Part shown: piece by piece, positions 48,701 through 62,852 of the stretch | Position numbering within the stretch: the stretch's first letter is position 1 | How the letters are laid out: every line of letters starts with the position of its first letter | Assembly (NCBI GenBank): GCA_051294375.1 | Contig: CM119264.1 | Coordinates: 5,749,621-5,813,620 of the forward strand | Length of the DNA stretch: 64,000 bases | Direction of reading: 5' to 3' | DNA from: Paraspadella gotoi | Taxonomy: Eukaryota; Chaetognatha | Translations under genes and position numbers: made by a program | Notes under the pieces: model-generated | Databases searched by the model: none | Seen by the model: only the letters and a program-made list of their open reading frames with translations | Told to the model about the DNA's origin: nothing

Positions 48701-49568
48701 GGCGTCGTTGCAACTGACGTCCGAGAGGCGAGTGGCGTCGAACCGCTCCGGGGTCTGAAACGTCTCGTTGAGACAACCGACTCGGCCAGGGGCACACTTG
48801 GCCGCGGGCGTCCCCAAAACGTCCTGTATCCTCAGCTGTCTCTTCAAGGCGAGTTTGGAGAGGCCGAAATCGGTGAGTTTGATGTGACCTTCGCGCGTGA
48901 TCAACATGTTGTCCGGTTTGATGTCCCTAAAAAAAACGTGAATGGAATAGGCGTGGTTATTTCATTCGTTGATATTGTGCCAAGAGCTAACTGGCAAGAA
49001 ACTCCCTAACAGACATGGATTTTTCAACGGCACCTGTGCACGATCCCGTGTCCGTGAAGGTAGTCGAGCGCGGAGGCGACTTCCGCCACGTAGACGCGGG
49101 CCAGCGCCTCCTCAAAGTATCCGCAGACGGCGAGGAGAGACTTGACGTCTCCGCCCATCACGTACTCCATGACGAGGAAGACGTGTTTTTTCGTCTGCAG
49201 CGAATAAAAGAGTTTGACCACGAAGGGGGAGTGGCTCTTGGCCAGGGCGTCCCGCTCCGCCTTGACGTGGTTCTGCATGTTCTTGTTCACGAGCTCTTCC
49301 TTCTTCATGATCTTGATGGCAAAGAGACGCCGGTGGTGCTCCGACTCTTTCGTCGACGCGGATTTTTTGCGGCCGAGGAAAACCTGTTGTTGTTGTTATT
49401 GAAAAATTTGCGAGAAATTATGGAACACTCAGCGGGAGGACGAACCTTTCCGAAAGCCCCTCTCGAGATGGGTTTGATGAGCTCGAAATCGTCAATGCTC
49501 GGGAGGAGAGTTTTGGCTGAGAAGTCAGCGGCTGGGGGCGCCATCTCGTCTCCGGGATTCGTCGCCAT
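45706..49568 (-). CDS. MASTL: Greatwall/MASTL serine-threonine kinase, 7 exons, 1078 residues
   Basis: Exons (5' to 3'): 49,568-49,446, 49,383-49,034, 48,926-48,473, 48,385-48,305, 48,224-47,888, 47,758-47,564, 47,402-45,706; phases close throughout. Greatwall is an AGC kinase that phosphorylates ENSA/ARPP19 to inhibit PP2A-B55 at mitotic entry. Visible: [15 protein letters not shown] glycine loop, Lys65 in FAIK, HRDIKPDN (157-164), DFG (177-179). The family's hallmark split then follows: about 735 mostly Ser/Pro-rich residues before [11 protein letters not shown] (from 931). [13 protein letters not shown] follows, and the short AGC tail [17 protein letters not shown] lacks a hydrophobic motif, as in MASTL. 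The insert is longer than in vertebrates as I recall them. All catalytic residues are present. Opposite-strand ORFs over exon 7 are shadows of its GC-rich codons. Confidence 0.95.
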
Positions 49569-50290
49569 AGTTCTTTCTTTACTTCTAGTTATTTCTCAAT
49601 CCAACGCCATTTAAGTACATGTCTGTCTCGTCAAAGATATCATATTTAGTAGTTGAAATCTCTCGCCATTTTGACTCGCGGAACGAATTTCGTGCTTGAA
49701 AAAAGTACGTAACTTCATAAAAAATCAGCAAAGTGTAAATAAAATCAATACAAATTATTATAATTTGTAAAAGCCATAAAAAATACTGATTCAGAAATAT
49801 ATACTATATATATATACTATCCCATAGAATGTCATGGCCATTCACTAAGTAATCTTGTTTATTTTTATCGATTCAGATCAAAAATAGTTGGAAAACTGGA
49901 CAAATCCAAGAAACCCACTTCTTTAGTACAATACATACAATGGTTTGAGTCCAACATGGCAATGCACGATCATTAGCGGCTTGATAATACTAATAATTGT
50001 AATAATAAAACTAATCAAGAAGCAATTGACTAGCCAATTTGTTCATTAACAAAGAAAAGACAATACAAAAAAAACAAAAAAACTCGCAAATACGCATAAA
50101 TTTAGTAAAAGCCTAAATTTAAATTTGAACAGGAGAACAAAACCGATGTATTTCATTGATTCATCAATTTTTTTTCTCTTTTGAAAGAGAAGGGAAACCA
50201 AATTGAATATTGTCTGGGCCCTTAGTCATCGACCTTAAGTTTAGAATATTCGGGGAGACATACGGCAAGTGTAAAAAGAATTAGAACCAA
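49569..50290. other. Intergenic DNA upstream of Greatwall
   Basis: AT-rich, no repeat or exon recognised. It should contain the Greatwall promoter on the right-hand side of its start and the 3' UTR of the next minus-strand gene. Confidence 0.5.
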
Positions 50291-52358
50291 TCACTCTTTT
50301 TTAATGGCGTCCTCGTATGAAGGCGGGGGCGCGCTCGGCGCCATCCCGGTATTTTGCGCCGCCGAGGAATCGGTGGGTGCTGATGGGTAAGGAGGTACGC
50401 CAGAAGAAGGGTGGTAAGGAGGGACGCCCATGTGGGGAGGGTATTGTTGAGCTCCGGCGACGGGAGGGTAAACTGGAGGATAAGCAGGAGCACCAACGGG
50501 TAGAGGATATTGTCCTGCTCCACCTGAATATGGAGGCAACGGAGCTGAGGGCGCGCTCGGGTAAGGAGACTCTCCGAACGAATACGCGGGAGGATAGGCT
50601 GGAGCGCCCCCAGCCGGTGGGTAAGGACCATCGTCCGGTATTGGCGCCTTTTCTGGGAAGGCCCCGGCGAACGCAGTGGAAGCCATTGGCGCGAATCCGG
50701 ACGCCATGGCACCGCCCCCACTCAAACTCTTCGCCTTGGCCAAATCCGCCGTGGGAATGAAGAAGAGCGAATCGGGATCGCTGACTTCCTTCTCGTCGTC
50801 GTCGTCTTCCACCGTCCGGACAAAACCGTTGACGGCGGCGGTGATCAGAAGAGAATACGACATCTTCTCCATCGCGTGGATGACGTGCATGATGAGCGCC
50901 TTTGTCAAGAATTGTCCCGAGATGAACGGGCTCATGTTCAGCTCGTCCGAGAGGCGCGAAGACAAGTGGTACTCGGCATCAAAGGGTTGACCGTGAAGAT
51001 AACCCAACTCCGTATTCTTAATCGTCCACGCTTCGCCGATGGCGGAGGATAGGGTTTGCCATATTTCCCGGTCTCCGTTGATGAGGCGAATCAAGTCAGG
51101 GCCGACGAGGGCGACGACGACGACGCGGGTAGTCACCGGACAGCATTTGCGGAAGAGGATCGACGAGAGGTTGTGGGTACTGCGGTTGAGGTCGAGAGAA
51201 GTCGTCGCCAACCATCCCTCGGCGGCGAGGCGTTCTAAGACACGCGCCAGAGTCTGGCGGGACACAGTGCTCATCGGGGAAAACGGGTAGGAAAGCCAAG
51301 GGTTTTCGGCGATGCACAGAAGGTCGTAGTGTTGCTTTTGCTGAGTAAAATCTATGCCGTGTGGCCACGCGGCTCTGATAACGTCTTGTATCAGATTGGC
51401 CAGGCGATTGGGCGACGTCAACTCGGACGCCAGAGGATCGCCCACGAACCCGAGCTCTCCGCCCTCGAGGAGACTCATGAGAAAAAACTCGCTAGAAGTC
51501 TCGGAAGTCGCATCCGCTTTAACGAAATAGAGACAGTCCGTCTTTTTTTTTACGCGAAAGTTGACGAGGAGTCGGTAGCCGTCGTCGGCGAGGAACTTGA
51601 TCGCCTCCAACACAACTTTATTGCCCAGCATGGCGTGGTCCTTTTTGGTCCACTTCTCCCACAGGAATTCCTCGAACCCAATGGCGATAACGTCGTCCTC
51701 CAGTTCCTCCACCGTCGGCTTCTCGAAATTCTTTAGGACTTCGACGAATCGCTCGAACTTGGAGCTCCGACGAAGGTTTTGGATGATGAGGCGGTTGTCT
51801 GAGTTTATGCTGACGATGACTGGATCGCTCTTGAAAAAAAGAGCAATAATAAAGATTAGTTTCAGTTAATAAAAGATCAATGTTAACTAAATTGTCAGAT
51901 ATGACGGCCTTTAACACGTATGTTGAATTATGTTCAATTTCTCTCACCCGATCGAAAAGTCCCTCCCTGTCGTGACGAAAAAGAACCGTTGAAACGTCGT
52001 CCATACTCTGCAGGTCGCAGCCAACGAGCGGGACCCAGTCGACGGCGGCGAGGCCGACGAGAAGTTTGCCCATCACCTTCTTGATCATGATAGAGTCTTC
52101 GAAGACACAAGACTCGAAGGGATAGTCTTTCAGTTTAATCTTGTGACAGGCAGGGTTCAACTCGTCCACTTTTTTCACGCCGTACGACCAATGGGTCATG
52201 AAGGCGTCGATGATGATGGCCCGCGCCCGCGGGTTGCAATACGTGAGAAGAACTTTGTCTTTGACGCTCGTCGGTCGTCCCGTCAGGCTCACGGCGAACA
52301 TCGGGGGACGCGATTCGGGGAACGTCGCGTGCTGGAAATGGGAGTAGCCGCTTCCCAT
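50291..52358 (-). CDS. Unrecognised protein, 649 residues, internal duplication, PSAP/PPxY tail
   Basis: Exons 52,358-51,948 and 51,829-50,291; the junction is phase 0. I do not recognise the family. The N-terminus MGSGYS fits an N-myristoylation signal (Gly2, Ser6). Residues 41-496 appear internally duplicated. Segments 48-129 and 283-365 share a W..G[VI] start, a P[FW] step, a helix, a GW or DW turn and an S..LFR end. Less similar units lie at 170-241 and 400-496, each ending in a Phe-rich strand. A linker motif (V.V......LI.....) recurs at 141-170 and 374-400. Residues 530-649 are Pro/Tyr/Gly/Ala-rich with PSAP at 561, 619 and 635 and PPSY at 639-642, motifs bound by TSG101 and NEDD4-type WW domains. 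No transmembrane segment is seen. The tail suggests a membrane-trafficking adaptor, but this is inference. Confidence 0.85.
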
Positions 52359-52700
52359 TTTGAGGTCGATTCTAATTTCAACTTGTTCTTTTAAACGACA
52401 TCAATGTTTTGACCAAACTGGCAGAGATTTGTTTTTAGTAAACATCATCCAACTCATTGTGGCAACTGAAAATAAGGTGAGAGTTAGTGCACACCAGAAA
52501 TATAACGATAATAATAAAAACTGAAAATAGCCATTAATTATTTCAACAAGAAAATATAAAACACCAATTTGACCGTGTACAAAAAAATTGAACTTGTATG
52601 CAAGAATTAAGCTGCACGCTGTCCAAAAGAAATAAATTTAGTTCAATTGACTAGTAAAGCGTTTTTTTGCCGTTTATAAGCACGAGTTTTTCAAAGACCT
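52359..52700. other. Short intergenic region
   Basis: About 340 AT-rich bases between the start of the unrecognised gene and the stop of APRT. No distinct element is seen. Confidence 0.5.
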
Positions 52701-53543
52701 TTAGTCGTACTCGATCAAGGATTCCAAGGGCGCCGTCAACTTGCTACGCCCGCCGAGTTGTGTTAACTCGACGACGACGAGGCATAGCTCCACTCTGGCG
52801 CCAACTTTGGTCACCAGCTTCTCGGCGGCGCTCATCGTGCCTCCAGTCGCCATAAGATCGTCGACGACGACGACACGTCGATCACGTGCGAGTGCGAGGG
52901 TGGAGACTTCCAGGGCGTCGGACCCGTACTCGAGGTTGTACTCCAAGCAGAAAACGGGGGGAGGCAGCTTGCCTGGAGGAGGGAAGGGGGAGCTTGTTTT
53001 TTTATAGTCGACATATTTTCTTTCGTGGTCATGTGAAATCGAATGGGTATAATTCATTATTTAAGTTTCAATTCGTGGATAGGAAACGAGTCTGGCTCTT
53101 CATTGAAAATTATGAGATTGGCATTGGGATTAGCGAAACTATTAACATTTTTTTCAACACGCGCATTTGGGAGCTCTCTGACTAACAATAAAATTCTTTC
53201 TTCTTCACTANNNNNNNNNNTCTTCTTCACCATTCCTTTCACCTTTCTTCCTTATGGGGACGAAGCCGAGTCCGAGTTCGACGGACAACAACGACCCAAC
53301 GACGAAGCCTCTAGAGTCGAGGCCGGCGATCACCGGTGGGTCAGCGTCCCAGTCGCCGGTTAGACTGCGTCGCAGCGTCGCCGCCAGCGCCGCCGTCAAA
53401 TCTCGAGTTAACGACGGCGTCGCAAGCAGCGGGAAGAAGTCCCGAAAGACGATGCCGGGTTTAGGGAAATCGGCGATTGAGACGATAGCTTTCTTGACTC
53501 TCTCGAGACGAGCAGACGGGGAGTCGTCAAAGGTGGCCGACAT
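52701..53543 (-). CDS. APRT: Adenine phosphoribosyltransferase, 2 exons, 190 residues
   Basis: Exons 53,543-53,243 and 52,972-52,701; the junction is phase 1 and completes the family signature IRKKGKLP. The enzyme makes AMP from adenine and PRPP in purine salvage, in the cytosol. Visible: FPKPGIVFRDFFPLL near the N-terminus, AGLDSRGF, and the PRPP-binding loop VVVVDDLMATGGTM at 134-147, followed by a VELTQLGGRSKL segment. Length is close to the usual 180. The start is the ATG just before SATFDDSP; upstream codons in frame are not conserved. The intron contains a 10-base gap (53,211-53,220) flanked by a short repeat of TCTTCTTCAC. Confidence 0.95.
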
Positions 53544-56072
53544 TTTCTTTTTTGGTGTCTGTGGACCTCGGACGGACGAGAAAAAGTAGATTTCCCCTTT
53601 AACACCGGAAAAAACAATTTTAGGAAATGTAGAAATGAGACAAAATAACACAAGTGCGGCAGCAAGACTGAAAGCTGCCGCACTGCTGTCCGTCCTCAGC
53701 CTCAGCACTGAGCAGGCTAAATCATTTCGTTACAACCGTGCGTTCTGGGTTCAATTCCTGGGTATCCCGGTTCTGGCTTAAATGTGACGGAGCCGGTCTT
53801 AATATGCCAGAGACAAGAGGCGGTCACTGAGGCTCCGCCCCGGGTATCACAGGCATTCCTCCCGTTTCCATACAAGTCTAATTTACGTCAACCGTATGGC
53901 ACGGTGTTGGACATAAACTCTCGTCGTAATCTCGACTATGAGAATAAGTCGCCAAAAACCTTTGCCCAACTTTCGACCCCTCAAATATCAAAATTGTATG
54001 GAAACAAGAACGGTGATTCCAATGTGTTGCGCCGCAGTGACTTTATTTTCAGGTGTATTTCCCTTTTTCTCTTTTACCGAAGTATTTATCAGTAAGCGGT
54101 ATTGGCGATATGGAGTTTCAATTACTATGTACCGCAAATTTGTGTTGGACAAAAGAGGCTCTGTGGGTAAATTCTCATATCGACAGAAGCGATTTAGATA
54201 TCCTGTCTAAAAATTGATTGGCTTTGACTGCGTCACTTTACACTTTCAAAGGACACGGCTCCGTTCGGATAGATGGATCTGTCCATGAAAAAGGCGACTC
54301 GGATCATTTTTGTCTTTTTAAAATCGTTGATTCTTTAGGAGTGGGACTCTCTAAGAATCTATCTCTAACAATTCTGGTTCAACACCTGCCAATAAAGATT
54401 TAAAGGAACTTATGTTGAATAAATGTATTTAAAAGAAAAATATAAAACAAAAGAAGACACAGATTTAGCACGAAATTATTTCTATGCAATTCTAAAAAAA
54501 ATAAATTGAGGATATGCGGGGAAAGTGCGGTCGACACAGACGCACTCACATCGTTTACATAAACCTTTAATTTTATCCATACAGGCTGCCGTCAAAGACT
54601 AGATCATGTTACAAACTCGCACTAAAACCCATACAAATTGTATTTTTATTATAATAATTCAAAATTTTCGAACTTTTAATATTCTGAAGTTCGTTTATCT
54701 ACAAAATCTATAATGGGAGGGAGGGATAGCAATAAAACTAATAAATCTTTGGAAACTCTTGGATTTTCAATGCATATTAGAGAATTAGGCGGAACAGTGG
54801 TTTAAATGGGTGGGAGAGCTGTACAATTGCTGTGACTGTTATTTCGTTACCAATAACCTTAATTTATATTGACAAAATACAAATTATGTCTAGCATATGA
54901 TTATTAATAAAATAGATGGTATTATTCAAAAAAAAAAAAAAAGAAAAGCCATAATATTAGAAAAAAGAGCGTTCGTTGGAGGAGGCTGGAGGCTAAGAAA
55001 AGGGGCAACGCCTGAAACAATCAGTATTCTGTTTATTTTTTTTTTTCGTGAATAAACAACTAACGTGAATATCGACGTTAATTTAAGAGTGAAAGATGAA
55101 GGCGACAATGAAAGGATGGGGATTATATCTGTGTTGTTAAACGTTTTAAAACTTTTAGACCGGAGATCAGAATAAAAATGATTCGTGAAAACTCAAAATA
55201 TGATACGTACAAAACGGTGCGAATTTTTGGGGATGGGTCATGAAAGTGTGAGAATGAATGAATGGAATGGATTATCTTGAAGGAAAACATTGAATCGGAA
55301 TGAAAAATTACGTCGGCAAATTCGGCCAAACGGGGGAAAAAAAATTCAATCTCTACCTCGCACGCAGCATGCAATATTTTTACAATCTAAAAATAAAAAG
55401 AATTCGGCTGCATCTGAGGGGCACACATCTTGCAGATAAAATTTGACGGTAAATCCAAGTTTACAAAATGAACTACGATTTTTCTATTCTGGAAAATGAA
55501 TACAATTTCAAATATTAAAATTCTGAATAAAACATGTTATTCAAGCATCGTTTGATGCGTCTTAATAAATTTTATAGCTTTGGAAAAAATCGGTTAAATC
55601 AAGCAGTAGCGGAAATACTCTGTTCGTTTCACAGTGAAAAATCACGAAATCACCATCGCCCTATAAATCCATTTATTGCCAAAAACCCATTGACAAAATA
55701 ACAATTAAAAAAATTCGCGGGTAAAATTATTTTTTCTATAATTTAATTTTTGATTCATAATAATAAAAAATTGAAATTTAATTAAAATGATTTTTATAAA
55801 TTAAATTCATCGATAATAATAGGAAGAAGCGTCCAGAAGTCGATGACGATCTTAAACGGGAATTGATTTTTAACTTGAGGGAAAAAATTTCGGGAAGAAG
55901 ACAAAAAAATCAATTTTGGAGGAAATGTTTCCATAAATGTATTTGATGAAGGCGCGCGAAAGGTCACGTCATCGCGTATGGTCCCATCCCCCGCGGAAAT
56001 TGACGTCCGCTTCCATCCCCCCTTAACAATGGGGTCCCGTCACGAAGGCCATCCTCTTCTGAAATCGTTCGT
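53544..56072. other. Intergenic DNA with SINE-like sequence
   Basis: A 10 bp inverted repeat AGTGCGGCAG/CTGCCGCACT lies at about 53,652-53,682. A box-B-like GGTTCAATTCC is at 53,748-53,758, and an unidentified stretch continues to AATAAA at about 54,394. ORFs at 53,784-54,210 do not resemble known proteins. The rest is AT-rich. Confidence 0.45.
53713..53790 (+). mobile_element. tRNA-like/SINE-like fragment
   Basis: GAGCAGGCTAAATC followed about 30 bases later by GGTTCAATTCC resembles degenerate box A and box B. No acceptor stem pairs, so it is not a functional tRNA gene. It lies immediately upstream of APRT. Confidence 0.3.
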
Positions 56073-59579
<3,507 letters not shown>

Positions 59580-60661
59580 GACGAGGATTGGTAGTTTCCT
59601 TGCAGTCAGAAAGGCGCGAAAGAAGTTCTTTTTTGTGCAATGAACTCAGTATTTTATTGACATGCAATCGTCTTTGGTGAAGCGGCAGAATGGGGGAATG
59701 GGGAACGTCACATTGTTTGACTTCGGGTTTTTACTAAGCCATTTTCTAAGTCTTTGGATTACGGTTGAGAAAGCATCAGATACACAACTCTAAATGCAAA
59801 ATCATTTATTAAAAAATACAGTAGAATGCAGTTCAGTAAATAATATTAATAAGTGAGGTTTTAAACAGATATTTAAGTGTTTTTTGCTTCTTCCCAGGTC
59901 AGGGTAGGAGTAGCTTTGGAAGCGGAAAAATTTTTTATCAAATAACATTTTCGTTTAAAAAAATTAGGTACTACAGTAACTACTGAACCGATAAGCGGAG
60001 CTTCATTCGATTTGAATTTTTTTATCACTAATGAAATTAAATTCGTTATCTCATTCGAGAGTGGGTTTAAAAACGATTGAATTACGACTATTAAGACAGT
60101 TTAGTCATCTAATTTGTAATAAGCTAATAAGCTCTCTTTTTGACCTCCTACAATGGACTTGATCTACATTTCATCGAATCATCGATCTTGTATCGCAGCC
60201 AACCATCCTTGCATTTACTAACAAACAAACAACTATAATAAATAGATTTAAAAACCCATCGACAAGTAATGTTAACGGCAAACCGCGACGTGAAAAAAAC
60301 GAAAGAATTATTCCCTTAATTACATAAACAATTGAAGCAATTAAAGTCCAAATATCATAGATGAACTTTCAAAATGATAATGAGAACGTTTTGTTCGAAG
60401 TTTTTTATCAAAAATATTAGTAAAAACAAAAAAAAGCCTTCTTGGAACTGACTCGAGCAAAATACATACTTAATATAACTAACTAATTAAACTCTTAATT
60501 AAAGCTCTTAAAATGCTCGAACCTCCGACGACAAAGTCAGAGCGACTTATGAAAGAAAAGAAGACTTGTTCGCTTTTCACACGAAGATTTTGCTATTGAG
60601 AGATGTATGTTAGCAGGTAGAGAATGAGCAGGGCGACTCCCATTCCCCACTGAAGCCATGG
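59580..60661. other. Intergenic DNA upstream of the Src-type kinase
   Basis: AT-rich DNA with no repeat array or exon recognised. It should include the kinase promoter near 59,580-59,720 and the 3' UTR of NAA20. Confidence 0.5.
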
Positions 60662-61717
60662 TCATTCCAAATCATCCGGTCGTATCGGTTCTTTTAAGGG
60701 AATCATGGACCTTTTTTCGGCGTCCCTGCGAAGAAACGGTTATTCATCTTAATATTAGTTTTATTTTGAGATTATTTATTCAATGTATTTCAACGAACCT
60801 ACTCAACGCCTTTCTCATATCAAAGGCGTTTTCCTCGCAGTCCAGCCCCGAGTAGTAGTCTAGAACCGTGCGGTAAACCTTTGAAGAAGCAACGAGTTAA
60901 AAAAAAATAAGATAAGAACTCTTTAAATTTATTTTTTAATCGCGCGATCAATGAACCTCGTAGCCGAGTTTGCGGTACATGCTGACGGCGACTTCGTTAG
61001 AGACTCTGACGAAGAGATCGATAAAGAGGCACTTCTTCGCCTCAGAGACCTCCTCCAAAATGCCCATTAAATTTCCCGCCAGACCGAGTCGTCGAAATTC
61101 GGGGGCCACAGTTAGAGCAGTCACGTGACCGTGCCACGGCAAACCTGCTCGGTATGAAAAAAAGGGGATTTGAAGTTAGAAACGAATGAAATTAATAGAC
61201 GCCGAAAATACTATTTGATCCCCTCCAACGATTTAGAAAAAAATATTTTTTATTTATAATTAATATAGTATAGCTCGTCCCATTGTTGGACAGCTAAGTA
61301 CTCGTTCACCCACCGAGTTCAATCTCCTCACCGTCACGCTGGTTAAAGTGTGGTTCAAAACCCTGAGCACCAGCTGTCGGGAGATGCCTCACAGCCCAGG
61401 CATGACACTTGTCCTTACGTTGCCATAATAGTATGTAAATTTACTAATGAAGGCGCAAGTAAAAATAGAAGCTATCTTTTTTTCTCCTACTCACCGGGTG
61501 CCGTGGGCGACCTGTCGAGATCCCCTTGGCCTTCCGCCTTCCCCATAATGTATCCCATGATTTCCCCGGCGGGGTTTTCAGCGACGGTAAAATATTCAGG
61601 CCAATGAGCCAAGTACTGAAGGTAAAAGCTGAGTCCGTATGTTTCGGTGAGGGGATCGAGATTAACATTGTTGAATCTAAACAGATCGTCAACGTTGAAG
61701 GGACGAAGACAAGTCAT
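60662..61717 (-). CDS. NAA20: NAA20, catalytic subunit of NatB, 4 exons, 184 residues
   Basis: Exons 61,717-61,495, 61,144-60,957, 60,878-60,799 and 60,725-60,662. This GNAT-fold enzyme acetylates N-termini beginning Met-Asp/Glu/Asn/Gln, with NAA25 as partner, on ribosomes. Visible: MTCLRPFNVDDLFRFNNVNLDPLTETY at the start (motif read in parts), WHGHVTALTVAPEFRRLG with the acetyl-CoA loop RRLGLA (92-97), FVRVSNEVAVSMYRKLGYE, and the conserved C-terminal end SRDAEKRSMIPL...RPDDLE. Length matches the usual 178. Two donors are unusual (GAG|GTTCAT and TAG|GTTCGT), chosen because only they keep the family alignment. Intron 1 holds a SINE-like fragment. Confidence 0.95.
61270..61440 (+). mobile_element. 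SINE-like fragment in NAA20 intron 1
   Basis: The stretch has a box-B-like TGGTTCAAAACCC at 61,351-61,363 and a more mixed composition than the surrounding AT-rich intron. A matching box A is not clear. It may be a decayed tRNA-derived repeat. Confidence 0.3.
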
Positions 61718-61870
61718 TTTTTGTTTTAGTTTGACGGGAAGTTATTCCTTGGTTTAAGAAAAATTATAAAACAATATTTCTTAAAAGAGAGCGAACAACA
61801 AAAATTATTCGTAAGTATCCTGAGCTTCCCATAATTCCATCCAGATTCCCAATCCCTACCCAGGCGTCGT

Positions 61871-62473
61871 TCATTTGTTAAGGAGCCGAAGCTGCGTCTG
61901 AAAAGCGACGCCGTCGCCCCTGGTGGCGATCTCGTTAATCTCGCGGTGCCTCTCTTTGGAGACGCATTCCTCGAGAATCTCTCCGTCGCCTTTAACAAGG
62001 CGATGTCGCCCGCTGAGCGGATCGAAGACGCGTCGAACGACGCTCTGCCGCTTTTCCCATTCCTCCTTAGTCATGGGAGCCATCGAGCGGGAAGAGGGAG
62101 CGGGGGAATGGGAGGTCTGGTTTGCGGCGGCGGCGGCAACGAACTGGGAAGACGACGAATCAACGGGTCCGATCGATCTTTCAGATCGCGTCGGTTGTTC
62201 CCACGCCCTTTTCTCATTTTTCTTCATTTCATTTTTCTTTTTCTCTTTCTTTTTCTTTTTTCTTTTCAACTTTTTTTTCTCTTTGCGGCAAGATCTCGAC
62301 GACGACGACGACGATGTCGAAGATGGTGACGAAGATCGTTTCTTTTTGCGAAATAGAGATGTGGACTTAGTTTCCCGCTCGTCGGACTCCTTATGTTTTT
62401 CAGGTCGCCGCTTTTTTCGTGAGCGTCTCTCATCATCGTCCGAATCATTTTGTCGTTTTTTGCTCTTCCCCAT
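61871..62473 (-). CDS. ARL6IP4: ARL6IP4 (SRp25)-like nuclear protein, single exon, 200 residues
   Basis: An uninterrupted frame with a Lys/Arg/Asp/Ser-rich N-terminal half (nuclear-localisation-like KKRRPEKHK, an [12 protein letters not shown] run and a poly-Lys stretch at about 67-90). It ends in the conserved C-terminal domain of ARL6-interacting protein 4: [19 protein letters not shown] (from 133), then [11 protein letters not shown] and [19 protein letters not shown]. Family members are nucleolar/speckle proteins linked to splicing; a molecular activity is not established. It is 153 bases upstream of the NAA20 start on the same strand, so the two may share regulation or overlap in UTRs. 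The opposite-strand ORFs here are shadows. Confidence 0.9.
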   Translation of the reverse strand: MGKSKKRQNDSDDDERRSRKKRRPEKHKESDERETKSTSLFRKKKRSSSPSSTSSSSSSRSCRKEKKKLKRKKKKKEKKKNEMKKNEKRAWEQPTRSERSIGPVDSSSSQFVAAAAANQTSHSPAPSSRSMAPMTKEEWEKRQSVVRRVFDPLSGRHRLVKGDGEILEECVSKERHREINEIATRGDGVAFQTQLRLLNK

Positions 62474-62852
62474 CTCAACTAAACAAAGGAAATGACTGTT
62501 TACGATTGTATATCCTTGCAGTTAAGGTTTCCTATTGGCTACTTTTAAAAATCCATTCGAGAAACACATACGTAATTATAGGAGGGCAATAATAATCATA
62601 ATAATCATAATAATAATCATCCCTTATATAAATCAATCAACAACAACGACGCGAACACTCATCAACGTGCAAGAAAGTTCGAAAATTGTAATTATATCGG
62701 TTCCTAATAAAAAGTAAAATTTTAAAACGTGAACTTTAAAACATGATTTAACATAAAAAACAATAACATAAAATAAAATTTTGAACAAACACGATTTCTC
62801 AAAATACAAGCGGCGCGGCGCGGCGATTCTCGGCTCGATCTGAGATTCCTCT
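62474..62852. other. Short intergenic region
   Basis: Contains an (ATA)n/ATAATC-rich tract at about 62,588-62,618. It holds the presumed ARL6IP4 promoter and the 3' UTR of the zinc-finger gene. Confidence 0.5.

Noticed and set aside
53784-54210. ORFs of about 90-103 codons upstream of APRT
   Set aside because: There is no recognisable domain, two frames compete, and they lie within a probable SINE-like or unclassified repeat.
62122-62495. Plus-strand ORFs opposite ARL6IP4
   Set aside because: Phe/Ser runs are the complement of the poly-Lys and Ser-rich stretches of the real minus-strand protein.
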